Below are positions 16,989-27,000 of a stretch of 55,351 bases of DNA, one piece after another. Positions within the stretch are counted from its first letter, which is position 1; every line of letters begins with the position of its first letter. The notes below the pieces were generated by a model, which had not been told where the DNA came from, ran no database searches, and worked only from the letters and a program-made list of their open reading frames with translations. This DNA is from Chthoniobacteraceae bacterium (GTDB lineage Bacteria > Verrucomicrobiota > Verrucomicrobiia > Chthoniobacterales > Chthoniobacteraceae), in assembly GCA_947471505.1 (NCBI GenBank), contig CANIWM010000034.1, forward strand, positions 1 through 55,351, written 5' to 3'. Both the position numbers and the translations under genes were made by a program.

Positions 16989-19868
16989 CTATTTCCCGTA
17001 GCTCTCCACAGGTGGGCAGGAGCAGATGAGGTTGCGGTCGCCGAAGACGTTGTCCACGCGCCCGACGGAGGGCCAGAACTTCGCCTCTGCGACCCACGGC
17101 GCGGGGAATGCGGCAGTCTCGCGGGTGTAGGCGTGCTCCCACTTGTCCGCGATGACGCAGCGGGCGGTGTGCGGTGCGTGTTTGAGTGGGTTGTCGGCTT
17201 TATCCATCGTGCCGTTTTCGACGGCGGTCATCTCGCCGTGGATGGCGATGAGGGCGTCGCAGAGGCGGTCGAGCTCGGCTTTTGTCTCGCTCTCGGTGGG
17301 CTCGATCATGAGCGTCCCGGCGACGGGCCAGCTCAGCGTGGGGGCGTGAAAGCCGTAGTCCATGAGGCGCTTTGCTACGTCCTCGGCGGTGGTGAGCTTG
17401 AAACCGCGAATGTCTATGATGCACTCGTGGGCGACGGTGCCGCTCTCGCCGGTGAAGACGACGGGGAAGTAGCTCCGCAGCCGGGCGGCCATGTAGTTGG
17501 CGTTCAAAATGGCGAGCTTCGTCGCGAGGGTGAGGCCGTCTGGGCCCATCATGCGGATGTACATCCACGGGATCGGCAAGATGCTGGCGCTGCCATACGG
17601 CGCGGCGGAGATTGCTCCGGTGTGCCGCGCCGGGCCTGTGCGTGCGCGGGGCGGGAGGAATTCCGTGAGATGCGCTGCGACGCAGATCGGTCCCATTCCG
17701 GGGCCGCCGCCGCCGTGCGGGATGCAGAAAGTTTTATGAAGATTGAGATGGCACACGTCCGCGCCGATGCGGCCTGGGCTCGTGAGTCCGACTTGGGCGT
17801 TCATGTTTGCGCCGTCCATATAGACTTGCCCGCCGTTGCCGTGGATGAGGTCGCAAATCGAACGCACCGTCTCCTCGAAGACGCCATGCGTGCTCGGGTA
17901 GGTGAGCATCAGCGCGGCAAGTTCTTCGGCATGTTCGCCTGCTTTTTCAAAGAGATCGCCCATGTCGATGTTGCCCGTCTCGTCGCACTTGACGGGGACG
18001 ACGCGCATCCCGGCCATGACGGCGCTGGCGGGGTTGGTGCCGTGGGCGCTGTTCGGGATGAGGCAGATGTTGCGCCGTTGTTCGCCGCGCGATTCGTGGA
18101 ATTTGCGGATGGCGAGCAGCCCAGCGTATTCGCCTTGCGAGCCCGCATTGGGCTCAAGCAGGACGCCGGGAAGTCCGGTGATTTCGCCGAGCCATTTCTC
18201 AAGCTGCGTGCACATTTCGCGGTAGCCGATAGTCTGATCGTTCGGGGCGAATGGGTGGATGCGCGCGAACTCCGGCCACGTCACGGGGAACATCTCGCTG
18301 GTGGCGTTCAGCTTCATCGTGCAGGAGCCGAGCGGGATCATCGAGTGGCAGAGCGAGAGGTCTTTCGCCTCCAGTCTGCGCAGGTAGCGCAGCATCTCGT
18401 GCTCGGTGTGGTGGGAGTTAAAAACCGGGTGCGTGAGGAACGCGCTCTTGCGCAGATGCACGGCGGGGATGTCCTCGTGGGCTTGCTTGGCAATCTGCGC
18501 GGCGACGACGGCGGTGTTGTGGCCGAAGGTGAAAATGGCGATGAGCGTATCAATGTCTTCTGCCGTCGTGGTTTCGTCGAACGCCACGGAGAATTGGTTG
18601 TCGCCGACGCGGCGGAGGTTCACGCGCATGGCTTTCGCCGTCGCGAGGATCGCGTCCACGTCGTTCTTCGCTGCCTTTACTAAAACGGTGTCGAAAAACG
18701 GCTGCGCACCCACCTCAAACTTGCGGGTCAAACTCGCCAGCGCCAGCGCGAACGTGCGCGCACAGCGATGGACGCGCTGGGCGATTTTCTTCAGCCCATC
18801 CGGGCCGTGATACACCGCATACATTGAGGCGATGACGGCGAGGAGCACCTGCGCCGTGCAGATGTTCGAGGTCGCCTTGTCGCGGCGGATGTGCTGCTCG
18901 CGCGTTTGCAGCGAGAGGCGGTAGGCGGGGTTGCCGTGCGAGTCTATGGAGAGGCCGACGAGCCGTCCGGGCATGAGGCGTTTGTATTCATCCTTCGTCG
19001 CGAGATACCCCGCGTGCGGCCCGCCAAAGCCGAGCGGCACGCCGAAGCGCTGCGTGCTGCCCACGACGATGTCCGCGCCAAATTCCCCCGGCGGGCGCAG
19101 GAGCACGAGCGCCAGCGGGTCGGCGGCGCAGATGCAGAGTGCGCCAGCTTTCTTCGCACTCTCAAAGAGCACGTCGTAGGCGTGGATGGCCCCATTTACA
19201 TCAGGATACTGCACGAGCACGGCGAAGACGCTCCCGTCCTCTGGCAGCGTGCGGTCGTCGTTCAACTGCACGGAAATTCCCAGCGGCTCCGCACGCGTCT
19301 GGATGACGGCGATGGTCTGCGCATTGCATCGGCTGGAGACAAAAATCGTCCGCGCCTGCTTGTTCTTCCGCACCGCGAAAGCCATGTGCATTGCCTCCGC
19401 CGCAGCCGTCGCTTCGTCGAGCAGCGAGGCATTGGAAATCGGAAGGCCCGTGAGGTCGGCGACCATCGTCTGGAAGTTCAGAAGCGCCTCCAGCCGCCCC
19501 TGCGCGATCTCCGCCTGATACGGCGTGTAGGCGGTGTACCAGCCGGGATTTTCCAAAATATTGCGCTGGATGACGCCGGGAGTGAAGCAGTCGTAGTAAC
19601 CCTCGCCGATGAAGCTACGAAAAATCCGGTTCTTCGCAGCAAGCGCGCGCAGCTCTGCCAGCGCCGCATTTTCGCCAGCGGCAGCAGGGAGATTCATCGG
19701 CCCTGCCAGCCGGATGCCGGAGGGCACGGTCTTGGCGATGAGGGCATCCAGCGAAGGCTCGCCGAGCGTGGCGAGCATCTGCGCGATTTCCGCGTCGGTG
19801 GAGCCCAAATGCCGACGGGCAAAGGAGTCGCAAGGTGAAAGCGGATCGGATACAGGCAGATTGGTCAT
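16989..19868 (-). CDS. gcvP: Glycine dehydrogenase (decarboxylating), P protein
   Basis: The 959-residue pyridoxal-phosphate subunit of the glycine cleavage system, which decarboxylates glycine and passes the aminomethyl group to the lipoyl arm of GcvH. The N-terminus ([17 protein letters not shown]) and [21 protein letters not shown] are diagnostic. The PLP-binding Lys lies in [18 protein letters not shown] at K712. Length and domain layout are those of the single-chain form, not the split gcvPA/gcvPB. Neither gcvT nor gcvH is adjacent; hrpB is divergent upstream over 150 bases and the toxin-like gene converges 33 bases away. No glycine riboswitch was recognised upstream. Confidence 0.97.
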   Translation of the reverse strand: MTNLPVSDPLSPCDSFARRHLGSTDAEIAQMLATLGEPSLDALIAKTVPSGIRLAGPMNLPAAAGENAALAELRALAAKNRIFRSFIGEGYYDCFTPGVIQRNILENPGWYTAYTPYQAEIAQGRLEALLNFQTMVADLTGLPISNASLLDEATAAAEAMHMAFAVRKNKQARTIFVSSRCNAQTIAVIQTRAEPLGISVQLNDDRTLPEDGSVFAVLVQYPDVNGAIHAYDVLFESAKKAGALCICAADPLALVLLRPPGEFGADIVVGSTQRFGVPLGFGGPHAGYLATKDEYKRLMPGRLVGLSIDSHGNPAYRLSLQTREQHIRRDKATSNICTAQVLLAVIASMYAVYHGPDGLKKIAQRVHRCARTFALALASLTRKFEVGAQPFFDTVLVKAAKNDVDAILATAKAMRVNLRRVGDNQFSVAFDETTTAEDIDTLIAIFTFGHNTAVVAAQIAKQAHEDIPAVHLRKSAFLTHPVFNSHHTEHEMLRYLRRLEAKDLSLCHSMIPLGSCTMKLNATSEMFPVTWPEFARIHPFAPNDQTIGYREMCTQLEKWLGEITGLPGVLLEPNAGSQGEYAGLLAIRKFHESRGEQRRNICLIPNSAHGTNPASAVMAGMRVVPVKCDETGNIDMGDLFEKAGEHAEELAALMLTYPSTHGVFEETVRSICDLIHGNGGQVYMDGANMNAQVGLTSPGRIGADVCHLNLHKTFCIPHGGGGPGMGPICVAAHLTEFLPPRARTGPARHTGAISAAPYGSASILPIPWMYIRMMGPDGLTLATKLAILNANYMAARLRSYFPVVFTGESGTVAHECIIDIRGFKLTTAEDVAKRLMDYGFHAPTLSWPVAGTLMIEPTESETKAELDRLCDALIAIHGEMTAVENGTMDKADNPLKHAPHTARCVIADKWEHAYTRETAAFPAPWVAEAKFWPSVGRVDNVFGDRNLICSCPPVESYGK

Positions 19869-20018
19869 ACGGATAAAATCGCGGACGCTAGTAGCCTCGC
19901 TGCGAAGTGCAAGTCACGAGGCCACAAGTCCGCCAAAAACACGGAGACGCCATGCTCGTGCAGGGAGTTGTGCGAAAAAGATGCTGGCGATCGGCGGGCG
20001 TCGTGTAAACCCGGCGGC

Positions 20019-22553
20019 GTGTCGAATACTGCTCTGCCTATTTACGAACTGGAGTCCGCGATTGTGGACTCCTTGCGCCGCAATCATCGGCTTATTCTCC
20101 AAGCGCCCACGGGCTCGGGCAAGAGCACGCAGGTGCCGCAAATGTTGCTGAATCACGGGCTGGCCGGGGACGGAGAAATCGTCGTGCTTCAGCCGCGTCG
20201 GCTCGCCACGCGGATGCTGGCGCAGCGCGTGGCGTCGGAGCGGAAATGCAGACTGGGCGATGAAGTGGGCTACCAAATCCGGCTCGACCGCGTGTGCTCA
20301 AAGGCGACGCGCATCCGCTTCGTCACCGAGGGCGTGCTGCTGCGGCAGATGCTCTCGGACCCGATGCTGCGCGGCGTGGCGGCGATTGTTTTCGATGAGT
20401 TTCACGAGCGGCATCTGTATGGCGACATCACGCTGGCGCAGGCGCTCAATCTGCAAGAGACGCGCAGGCCGGACCTCCGGCTCATCGTCATGTCGGCGAC
20501 ACTGGAGACGGGCACGCTGGGCAAATATCTCGCGCCGTGCGAGACGCTCACGAGCGAGGGCCGGACGTTCCCCGTGGACATCCGCTACCTCGACCGCGCG
20601 GTGAATGCGGACACGTATTCCGTGTGGGACGCGGCGGCGGATTCGCTGGAGGAACTCGCGCCGCTCACGGAGGGCGACGTGCTCATTTTCATGCCGGGCG
20701 CATACGAGATTCAGCGGACAATCCAGGCGGTGCGAAACTCGCGATGTGGCAGCTCATTCATCGTCCTCCCGCTCCACGGCGAGCTGCCTGCAAGCGAGCA
20801 AGACGCGGCGATTTCGCGCTACGAAAAACGCAAAGTCATCGTGAGCACGAACGTCGCGGAAACCTCGCTGACGATTGACGGCGTGCGCGTCGTCATAGAC
20901 GCCGGGCTGGCGAGAATCGCGCGCTTCGACCCGCATCGCGGCATCAACACGCTGCTCATCGAGCGCATCTCGCGAGCCAGCGCGGACCAGCGTGCCGGCC
21001 GCGCGGGGCGGACTGCGCCGGGCGTGTGCTTGCGCATGTGGACGGAGCGGGAGCATCGCGACCGGACGGCGCAGGAACTTCCCGAAGTGCGACGGCTCGA
21101 CCTCGCGGAAGTCGTGCTCACGTTGAAAGCGAGCGGGGTGACGGATGTGGCCGCGTTCCGCTGGCTGGAAGCGCCAGACCCGAAGTCGCTGGCTAAAGCG
21201 GAGACGCTGCTCCTTGACCTCAGCGCCGTAGATTCCGCTGGAGAAATCACCGAGCTAGGCCGCCGGATGCTGGCCTTCCCCGCTCACCCACGATACGCGC
21301 GGATGCTGCTCGCGGCAGACGAGCGCGGATGCGTCCCGGCGGTGTGCAAAATCGCGGCGCTCACGCAAGGGAAGCCCATCCTGCCTCGCGCGCAGGGCAA
21401 GCAGCAGGAGGACGAACGCGAGGCGCTGCTCGGCGAAGAAACAGCGAGCGACCTCTTCCGGATCATGCGCGCGATGCGTCACGCGGAGGATGCGAACTTT
21501 AACCCAACGCGCCTGCGGCCCATCGGCATCAATGGCGTCGCCGCACGCGAGGCGTGTGCGCTGGCGGCGCAGTTCCTCGGCATCGCGAAAGACGAAGGGC
21601 TCGACTGCTCCCCGCGCGACCGCTCGGACGAAGCGCTCGCGCGCTGCATCCTCGCGGGCTTCCCGGACCAAGTCGGGATGCGGCTCGACCGTGGCACGCT
21701 CCGTATCCAGCTCGTCCACGGGCGGCGCGGCGTCCTCGCCCGAGAAAGCGCGGTGCAAGAGGCAACGCTTATCGTAGCGGGCGAAATTCGCGAGGTAGAT
21801 TCGCGCGACGACGTGCAGACGCTCATCACGCTGGCGACGGCTGTGCGCGAAGAATGGCTCCGGGACTTATTCCCCGAGGGGTTCAGCGATAAAGTGGAAG
21901 TCTTCTACGAGACGACACAGCGCCGCGTCATGGCGCGGCGTGTGGCGCGGTTCCGGGATTTAGAAATCCGCGTCGAGCGCACCGACAACGTGCCGAGCGA
22001 GCAAGCCGCCGCCATTTTAGCCGCCGAAGTCAGCGCTGGGCGACTCGTGCTCGATAAGTGGAACCACGAAGTTGAGCAGTGGATCGTCCGACTGAACCAA
22101 CTTGCTGAGTGGTGCCCGGAATACGAGCTACCGAAGCTCACGCAAGAAGACCGCAGCACACTAGTGGAGCAAATTTGTCTCGGCGCGAATACATACCGCG
22201 ACATCAAGGACCGCGACGTATGGCGCGTAGTGAAGTCGTGGCTATCGCCGATGCAGCTCGATTTACTCGACCGAATGGCCCCAGAGCGCCTCGAACTCCC
22301 GAACGGAAAAAAGGCAAAAATCACCTACGCCGAAAACACCCAGCCGACGCTCGGTGCGCGCATCCAAGACCTGTACGGAGTGACCGGTGATTTGCGAATC
22401 GGAGGAGGGAAAGTGCCGCTGGTGATCCAAGTCCTCGCTCCGAACTGGCGGCCCGTGCAAGTCACCAGTTCGCTCGCGAATTTTTGGAAGGAAAGCTACC
22501 CGAAGCTAAAGCTGGAGCTGTCGCGGAAGTACCCGCGCCACGAGTGGCGTTAG
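20019..22553 (+). CDS. hrpB: ATP-dependent helicase HrpB
   Basis: A DEAH-box superfamily 2 helicase of the HrpB subfamily, 844 residues from the GTG at 20019 (VSNTALPIYELESA). An in-frame ATG further upstream exists but lacks family similarity. The ATPase core has APTGSGKSTQVPQML (Walker A), DEFHERHLYGD (Walker B), SATLETG (motif III), and in the second RecA domain STNVAETSLTIDGVRVVIDAG and QRAGRAGRTAPG (motif VI). The C-terminal HrpB-specific domain follows, with APNWRPVQVTSSLANFWKESYP near the end. It is probably an RNA helicase; its physiological role is not well settled. It is divergent from gcvP and its last four bases overlap the stop of the convergent gene. Confidence 0.92.
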   Translation: MSNTALPIYELESAIVDSLRRNHRLILQAPTGSGKSTQVPQMLLNHGLAGDGEIVVLQPRRLATRMLAQRVASERKCRLGDEVGYQIRLDRVCSKATRIRFVTEGVLLRQMLSDPMLRGVAAIVFDEFHERHLYGDITLAQALNLQETRRPDLRLIVMSATLETGTLGKYLAPCETLTSEGRTFPVDIRYLDRAVNADTYSVWDAAADSLEELAPLTEGDVLIFMPGAYEIQRTIQAVRNSRCGSSFIVLPLHGELPASEQDAAISRYEKRKVIVSTNVAETSLTIDGVRVVIDAGLARIARFDPHRGINTLLIERISRASADQRAGRAGRTAPGVCLRMWTEREHRDRTAQELPEVRRLDLAEVVLTLKASGVTDVAAFRWLEAPDPKSLAKAETLLLDLSAVDSAGEITELGRRMLAFPAHPRYARMLLAADERGCVPAVCKIAALTQGKPILPRAQGKQQEDEREALLGEETASDLFRIMRAMRHAEDANFNPTRLRPIGINGVAAREACALAAQFLGIAKDEGLDCSPRDRSDEALARCILAGFPDQVGMRLDRGTLRIQLVHGRRGVLARESAVQEATLIVAGEIREVDSRDDVQTLITLATAVREEWLRDLFPEGFSDKVEVFYETTQRRVMARRVARFRDLEIRVERTDNVPSEQAAAILAAEVSAGRLVLDKWNHEVEQWIVRLNQLAEWCPEYELPKLTQEDRSTLVEQICLGANTYRDIKDRDVWRVVKSWLSPMQLDLLDRMAPERLELPNGKKAKITYAENTQPTLGARIQDLYGVTGDLRIGGGKVPLVIQVLAPNWRPVQVTSSLANFWKESYPKLKLELSRKYPRHEWR

Positions 22554-23986
22554 TCTGGATTCGAGTCCGCAGTGAGTTCGACTTTGCCCGTTTTCGTTTC
22601 CGTGTTCCACAGTCCGAATGCTTTGTTTTCACCTTGGATGAAGACGCCGTTGATTCTGTGGTCCCGGCGTGTCGTTGGATTGTAAAACGACCCGCGAAAT
22701 ACACCGGTCCGCGGGGTTACCGTCAACATGGCGTCGAGCCGCTTGGCACCATCGAATAGAAAATCGTAGCGACCAGCGCTTGGGCGCTTTGTAATCGCGG
22801 CTCTCTCGGTGCGAGGAGTGCGTAGGTTCGCTCCGCTGACGGTGATGTTTCCATTATAGACGGCACTGCTTACGGAAAGGACGGGGCTTTCCTTTGCAGG
22901 CTCGGTGTAACGGGACCCGTGGATGGGGACATCTAGTTTCACCCCATTTGGGAAAAGTGCGCGCTTCGAGTCTTTCGCTAAAAACCAATGCAGAACTCCA
23001 GTAGCTGCATCTCGGTCTAGTGTGCGCGATGCGGGGCTGTTGACGATGACGTCTCCGTAGATGCTCCCGTTTGGCCGGATGCCGCCGTACACTGGGACGG
23101 TGGTCTCATCGTTCGCGAGGTAGGTGGAGGAGGAAAAAGGGCGGTTATCTCCAGTGCGTCCGAGTGAGGCGATGACGCCGGTGCGGTTCACCAAAATCGT
23201 CGCATAACCGTTACCCTGGGGCGTGGTGGCACTCGTACTTGGGGCGGGGATGACGATGGTATAGCGCCCTTGTGTAGTCGGGATATCCGTTCTGGACCAT
23301 CTGACCTTTGGCGCGGTGAATTTGATCTCCTCCGCAGCAATGGTGAGCACGCCAGAGATTTCCTGCGTTTTTCCGGAGATGTCGTAGCTCAACGCCACTT
23401 CAATATCCGGCAGTCCGATACGTGTAATGTGCCCCAAGAAATTACCGTTCAGATCAAAATTACCGCTCATTCGGGTGGTCGTTCCGGCCAAGCGAATGGC
23501 AGAGGAAAACGTCCCAGATGGGGTGACTGATATATTGAAGAAGCCCGAAACATCGTGTGACCCACCGGGCCCCGAGAGGCTAGATGCATAGATTCCACGC
23601 CCACTCAGGAAGGGGTTGATCAGCGTAATGGTCGCGGTCGAGGAGGTTCCGAGGCCGTTTTGACGGTCGTTAATCCGGTAGGTAAAGGAGTCTATACCGG
23701 TGAACGAGCGGTTCGGAGTGTAGGACACAAAAGTGACATTGTTGCTGTCTCTGCTTAGCAAGGCGGTTCCGAACTGTGGCGTGCCGACATTTAAAATGAA
23801 GAGGGGCGCCCCATTGATCTCAGTGTCATTGTTCAACAGCGTTGTGATTGGGATGCTTCCGCGGGTCACATTTGTGACGATGGTGTCGTCGTTCGCGACG
23901 ACGTTTTGAGCTTGGGGGGCGGCATCTACACCGACGGCTCCGAGTGCGGTTGCGACGATCTTCGTTAAGAGCTGTTTGATTTGCAT
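22550..23986 (-). CDS. Secreted protein with cadherin-like/Ig-like domain
   Basis: A 478-residue protein with an N-terminal hydrophobic leader (MQIKQLLTKIVATALGAVGVDAAPQA). Residues 28-127 form a Big_9/cadherin_5-type beta sandwich: VVANDDTIVTN, LLNNDTEINGAPLFI, SYTPNRSFTGIDSFTYRIND are its standard marks and the Asp-rich turns could bind calcium. The rest has no recognisable domain but is all-beta and rich in Thr/Ser/Gly (GYATILVNRTGVIA, GYSIGDV), which resembles repeats of cell-surface proteins in Verrucomicrobia. Probably exported and involved in surface adhesion (inference). It is convergent with and slightly overlaps hrpB. Confidence 0.65.
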   Translation of the reverse strand: MQIKQLLTKIVATALGAVGVDAAPQAQNVVANDDTIVTNVTRGSIPITTLLNNDTEINGAPLFILNVGTPQFGTALLSRDSNNVTFVSYTPNRSFTGIDSFTYRINDRQNGLGTSSTATITLINPFLSGRGIYASSLSGPGGSHDVSGFFNISVTPSGTFSSAIRLAGTTTRMSGNFDLNGNFLGHITRIGLPDIEVALSYDISGKTQEISGVLTIAAEEIKFTAPKVRWSRTDIPTTQGRYTIVIPAPSTSATTPQGNGYATILVNRTGVIASLGRTGDNRPFSSSTYLANDETTVPVYGGIRPNGSIYGDVIVNSPASRTLDRDAATGVLHWFLAKDSKRALFPNGVKLDVPIHGSRYTEPAKESPVLSVSSAVYNGNITVSGANLRTPRTERAAITKRPSAGRYDFLFDGAKRLDAMLTVTPRTGVFRGSFYNPTTRRDHRINGVFIQGENKAFGLWNTETKTGKVELTADSNPD

Positions 23987-24089
23987 GGGTAATTGGAATT
24001 TTCCGAAGGCTACGGGGATAGCGCCGGAGGCTTCTAGTGACGGGATTGTGTTCTATTCCCCGCGTTTTCGCAAGGAGCGAAATGGCGTT

Positions 24090-27000
24090 TTATGGTAACG
24101 ATACTTTGAGCCTGATGTGTCGCTGCGTCGCAGAGCTGATGGGTGTCGTATCTCGGTATTTCAAGGTTTCACTTCCATCTCCATTGTTCACGACGCCAAG
24201 TTGCAGAGTATTCCCGCCACCGGAGAGCCACGCCCCTCCAAGGGTTGCCGTGACTTCAGGGCTAAACGAAGTACTTTGGAGCGATAAGCTACGGCGGAAC
24301 GAAATCGTTAAAAAGGGGCCGCTGGCTCCGTCCATTTCCACCGTCGATACAATGGCGTCAGAGCTATCCGCCACACGTGGGTTTCGCGCGAATGCATACT
24401 CTAATCCGTTGCTCAGTCCGTCGCCGTCAGGGTCGGCGTTGATCCCGCTGATGGCGCTCTCGGCGGCGGTGAACCATTGGCTTTGCCAATTCGAAAATGT
24501 CACGGTGCCGAATCGCCCGATGTTTCCTGAGTTTGTGCTGGAGGCTATCCAGCTATTCTTATCATCGCCAAATGCGGAGACACTCCTGCGCTCCAAGCTC
24601 CGCCCACCGCCCGCCGCCAGCGTGGGCCACGGCGCGACATTCGAGTAGGTGACGAAATCAATATCGATATAGGGCACGACAGTCTGCCCCGAGCCATTCA
24701 CATACGGGGTGCCGGGTTTTTGAAGGGCGACCCGTTCTCCAGTATTGAGCAAATCGGATGGAGCGTAGGGGCCGTAGATTTCGATCGATGAAGCGACGGA
24801 ATAGGCGGTGCGGAATGTGGCGGGCGAGATTGCGGAGATGAGGAAGAACTCACGAGGATGGATCGTCAGCCCTGTCGGGAAGCTGAAATCCACTCCCTGA
24901 ATCCGCCATGTATTGGCGGGATTCACGGGGTCGTAGAGAGGGATGGGCGTGTTGCCATTATTGCGAATCTCGATGAATTCGGAGGCTGTGCCACTCGGTT
25001 GGTAATGGATCTCGCTCAAGAGGATCGGGCCGATTCTCGGCCCGCTATTCGCCGAACCGAGCGTAGGCGTTTTTTGCTGCACGAAGAACGTCCTCGCGGG
25101 GCTCTCGGTATTGGCGTAACGGGCCATCGTGACTCCTGTTTCAGATGCGCCGAATTGAGCAAAAACGGTGTATCCCGTGAGGTCACCCACGGAATTCCCA
25201 GAAGAAAGCACAACCTCATCGCCATTCGCACTCAGGGCAAATGCGTTGGCTCCCGTGTTGAACTGGCTTTCATTGAAAAGCAAGTAGCCCCCTGGAGCAA
25301 CCGTAGTCCCGGCAGGGATGCGATACTTTTGAGGAGTGCCGAGGTCGTCGCTCAGCCACCAATCGCCGAGATCTGCCGTCTCGGTCGTGCTGGGGTTGTA
25401 AATCTCGATGGTGTCGGTGAGCGGAGCCTCGCTATTGGCGAGGATTTCATTGATCAAAACGGCCACGACTCCATTTGGCGCATCGTCCGCGCCGGGAGAG
25501 CCATTAAGGTTCGTGCTCGCCCGCCATGAGCCGGAAAGATTCGGCGCGGTGTTGCTGTTGGGCAGGACGGGGACGAGCGAGCGCCCTCCGCCGTCCGCAG
25601 CCACCGGCCAAGGGGCGGCGTCGTCGTAGGTAGCAGAAAAGACGACATTGCTCGCTGCGTCCTCGATGGTGAGCGTGTCGCCGCCGTTCGAGAGCGCGGT
25701 GCTCGGCCCGTATTGGCCGAGGACGGAAACGCCGGGATATTTCAGTGCAAACTGCGCGGCATTTCGCGCGATGACGGCGTGCGTATTACCCGCCAATATC
25801 GCGCCCGCCGGGAACGTAAAATCCACGCCGGTCCTGAATCGCAGCCCGAACAGGCTGACTGGCTGGCTGGAGGTGTTCTTGATTTCCAGAAACTCAAACT
25901 CGCTCCCCGAAGTGAGCACCCCGCCCGGAGGCGTGTAATCTGGCGGATTATACATGATCTCCGTGATGAGGATTGGGGCGACCGCCGTGGTGGTAAATGT
26001 CGCCTCGATCAGCGGACTCCATTCACCGCCGGGGCTGATGATGCGAGCCTTCACCACCGTCGTCGCAGAAAGCGTCAGCGGCCCCGTGTAGAGCGTGCCG
26101 TTCGCCGAGCCGCCAGGTTGTCGAGGATCGAGCCCATCGGTCGTGTAATATATCGACCCACCGCCGGCGTTGGGGTTCGTAATCGAAAGACTGAACGGCG
26201 CAGTGATCGCTCCGCCATGCTGGCTCAATGTGGGAGCAAGCGTCGCAGGAAACAGACCCTCCGTTTTGAAGTAACCGTTGATCGAACCTGCAGGCAGATA
26301 GAGGTAAGCCGTGTCGTTTGTATACCCGTCCAACAGCACACGGCGGCGACCAGGGGCATTCGTCGTGGCAGTGATAGTCCCATTCACATCGCGCGTGACG
26401 GTCCAACGCGTCGTGTCGCCGATTCCGTTCACCCAATTCGTGACGCGCGTCGAATTAAACCCAGCGACAAACGGCGAGCATTCGTTTGCCAGCGCCGTGT
26501 TCCTCGCGAGGATCGCTGAGTCCATTAGCGCGCCGCCGTTAAAGAAGTGTTTCTGAATCCGATCTGCGAAGAGCAGCTTAAACTCCGGGCTGTCGCGCAA
26601 AAGTGTGTAGAGCACACGCGCGGCGACCGTCGTTGCCTCCGTCTGCGGCGCCGTGGAGATGAGCCCGCTTTGCGTCCCCGCAGCTCCGTTGAGTTGGGGC
26701 GAACTCACGAAATTATTGCTCGTCACCGTGAGGCCGAACGAGCCGTAACCGCCCTCTGCGTCCCACACAAAGAAGCGCCACTTCCCAGTCGTCGAACGTT
26801 CCCTCGATCCGACCCAGTTGTTATGCGGCCAATCACCGCCAGCGGCGTAGATATTGACGAGTAGGTAATCGATAAACTCCTTCATATCGAGCCGCGCTTC
26901 CATCCCCTGATAGTTCGCCAACGTCGCTTGGGCGTTGTTGCGGAGGAAAGTGAACATCTCTTGGAAAGCGATCCCGTCCCCATCCGAAGGCACTCCCACT

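Noticed and set aside
19869-20018. Possible glycine riboswitch upstream of gcvP
   Set aside because: The leader lacks the recognisable tandem aptamer pattern and no conserved core was found by eye.
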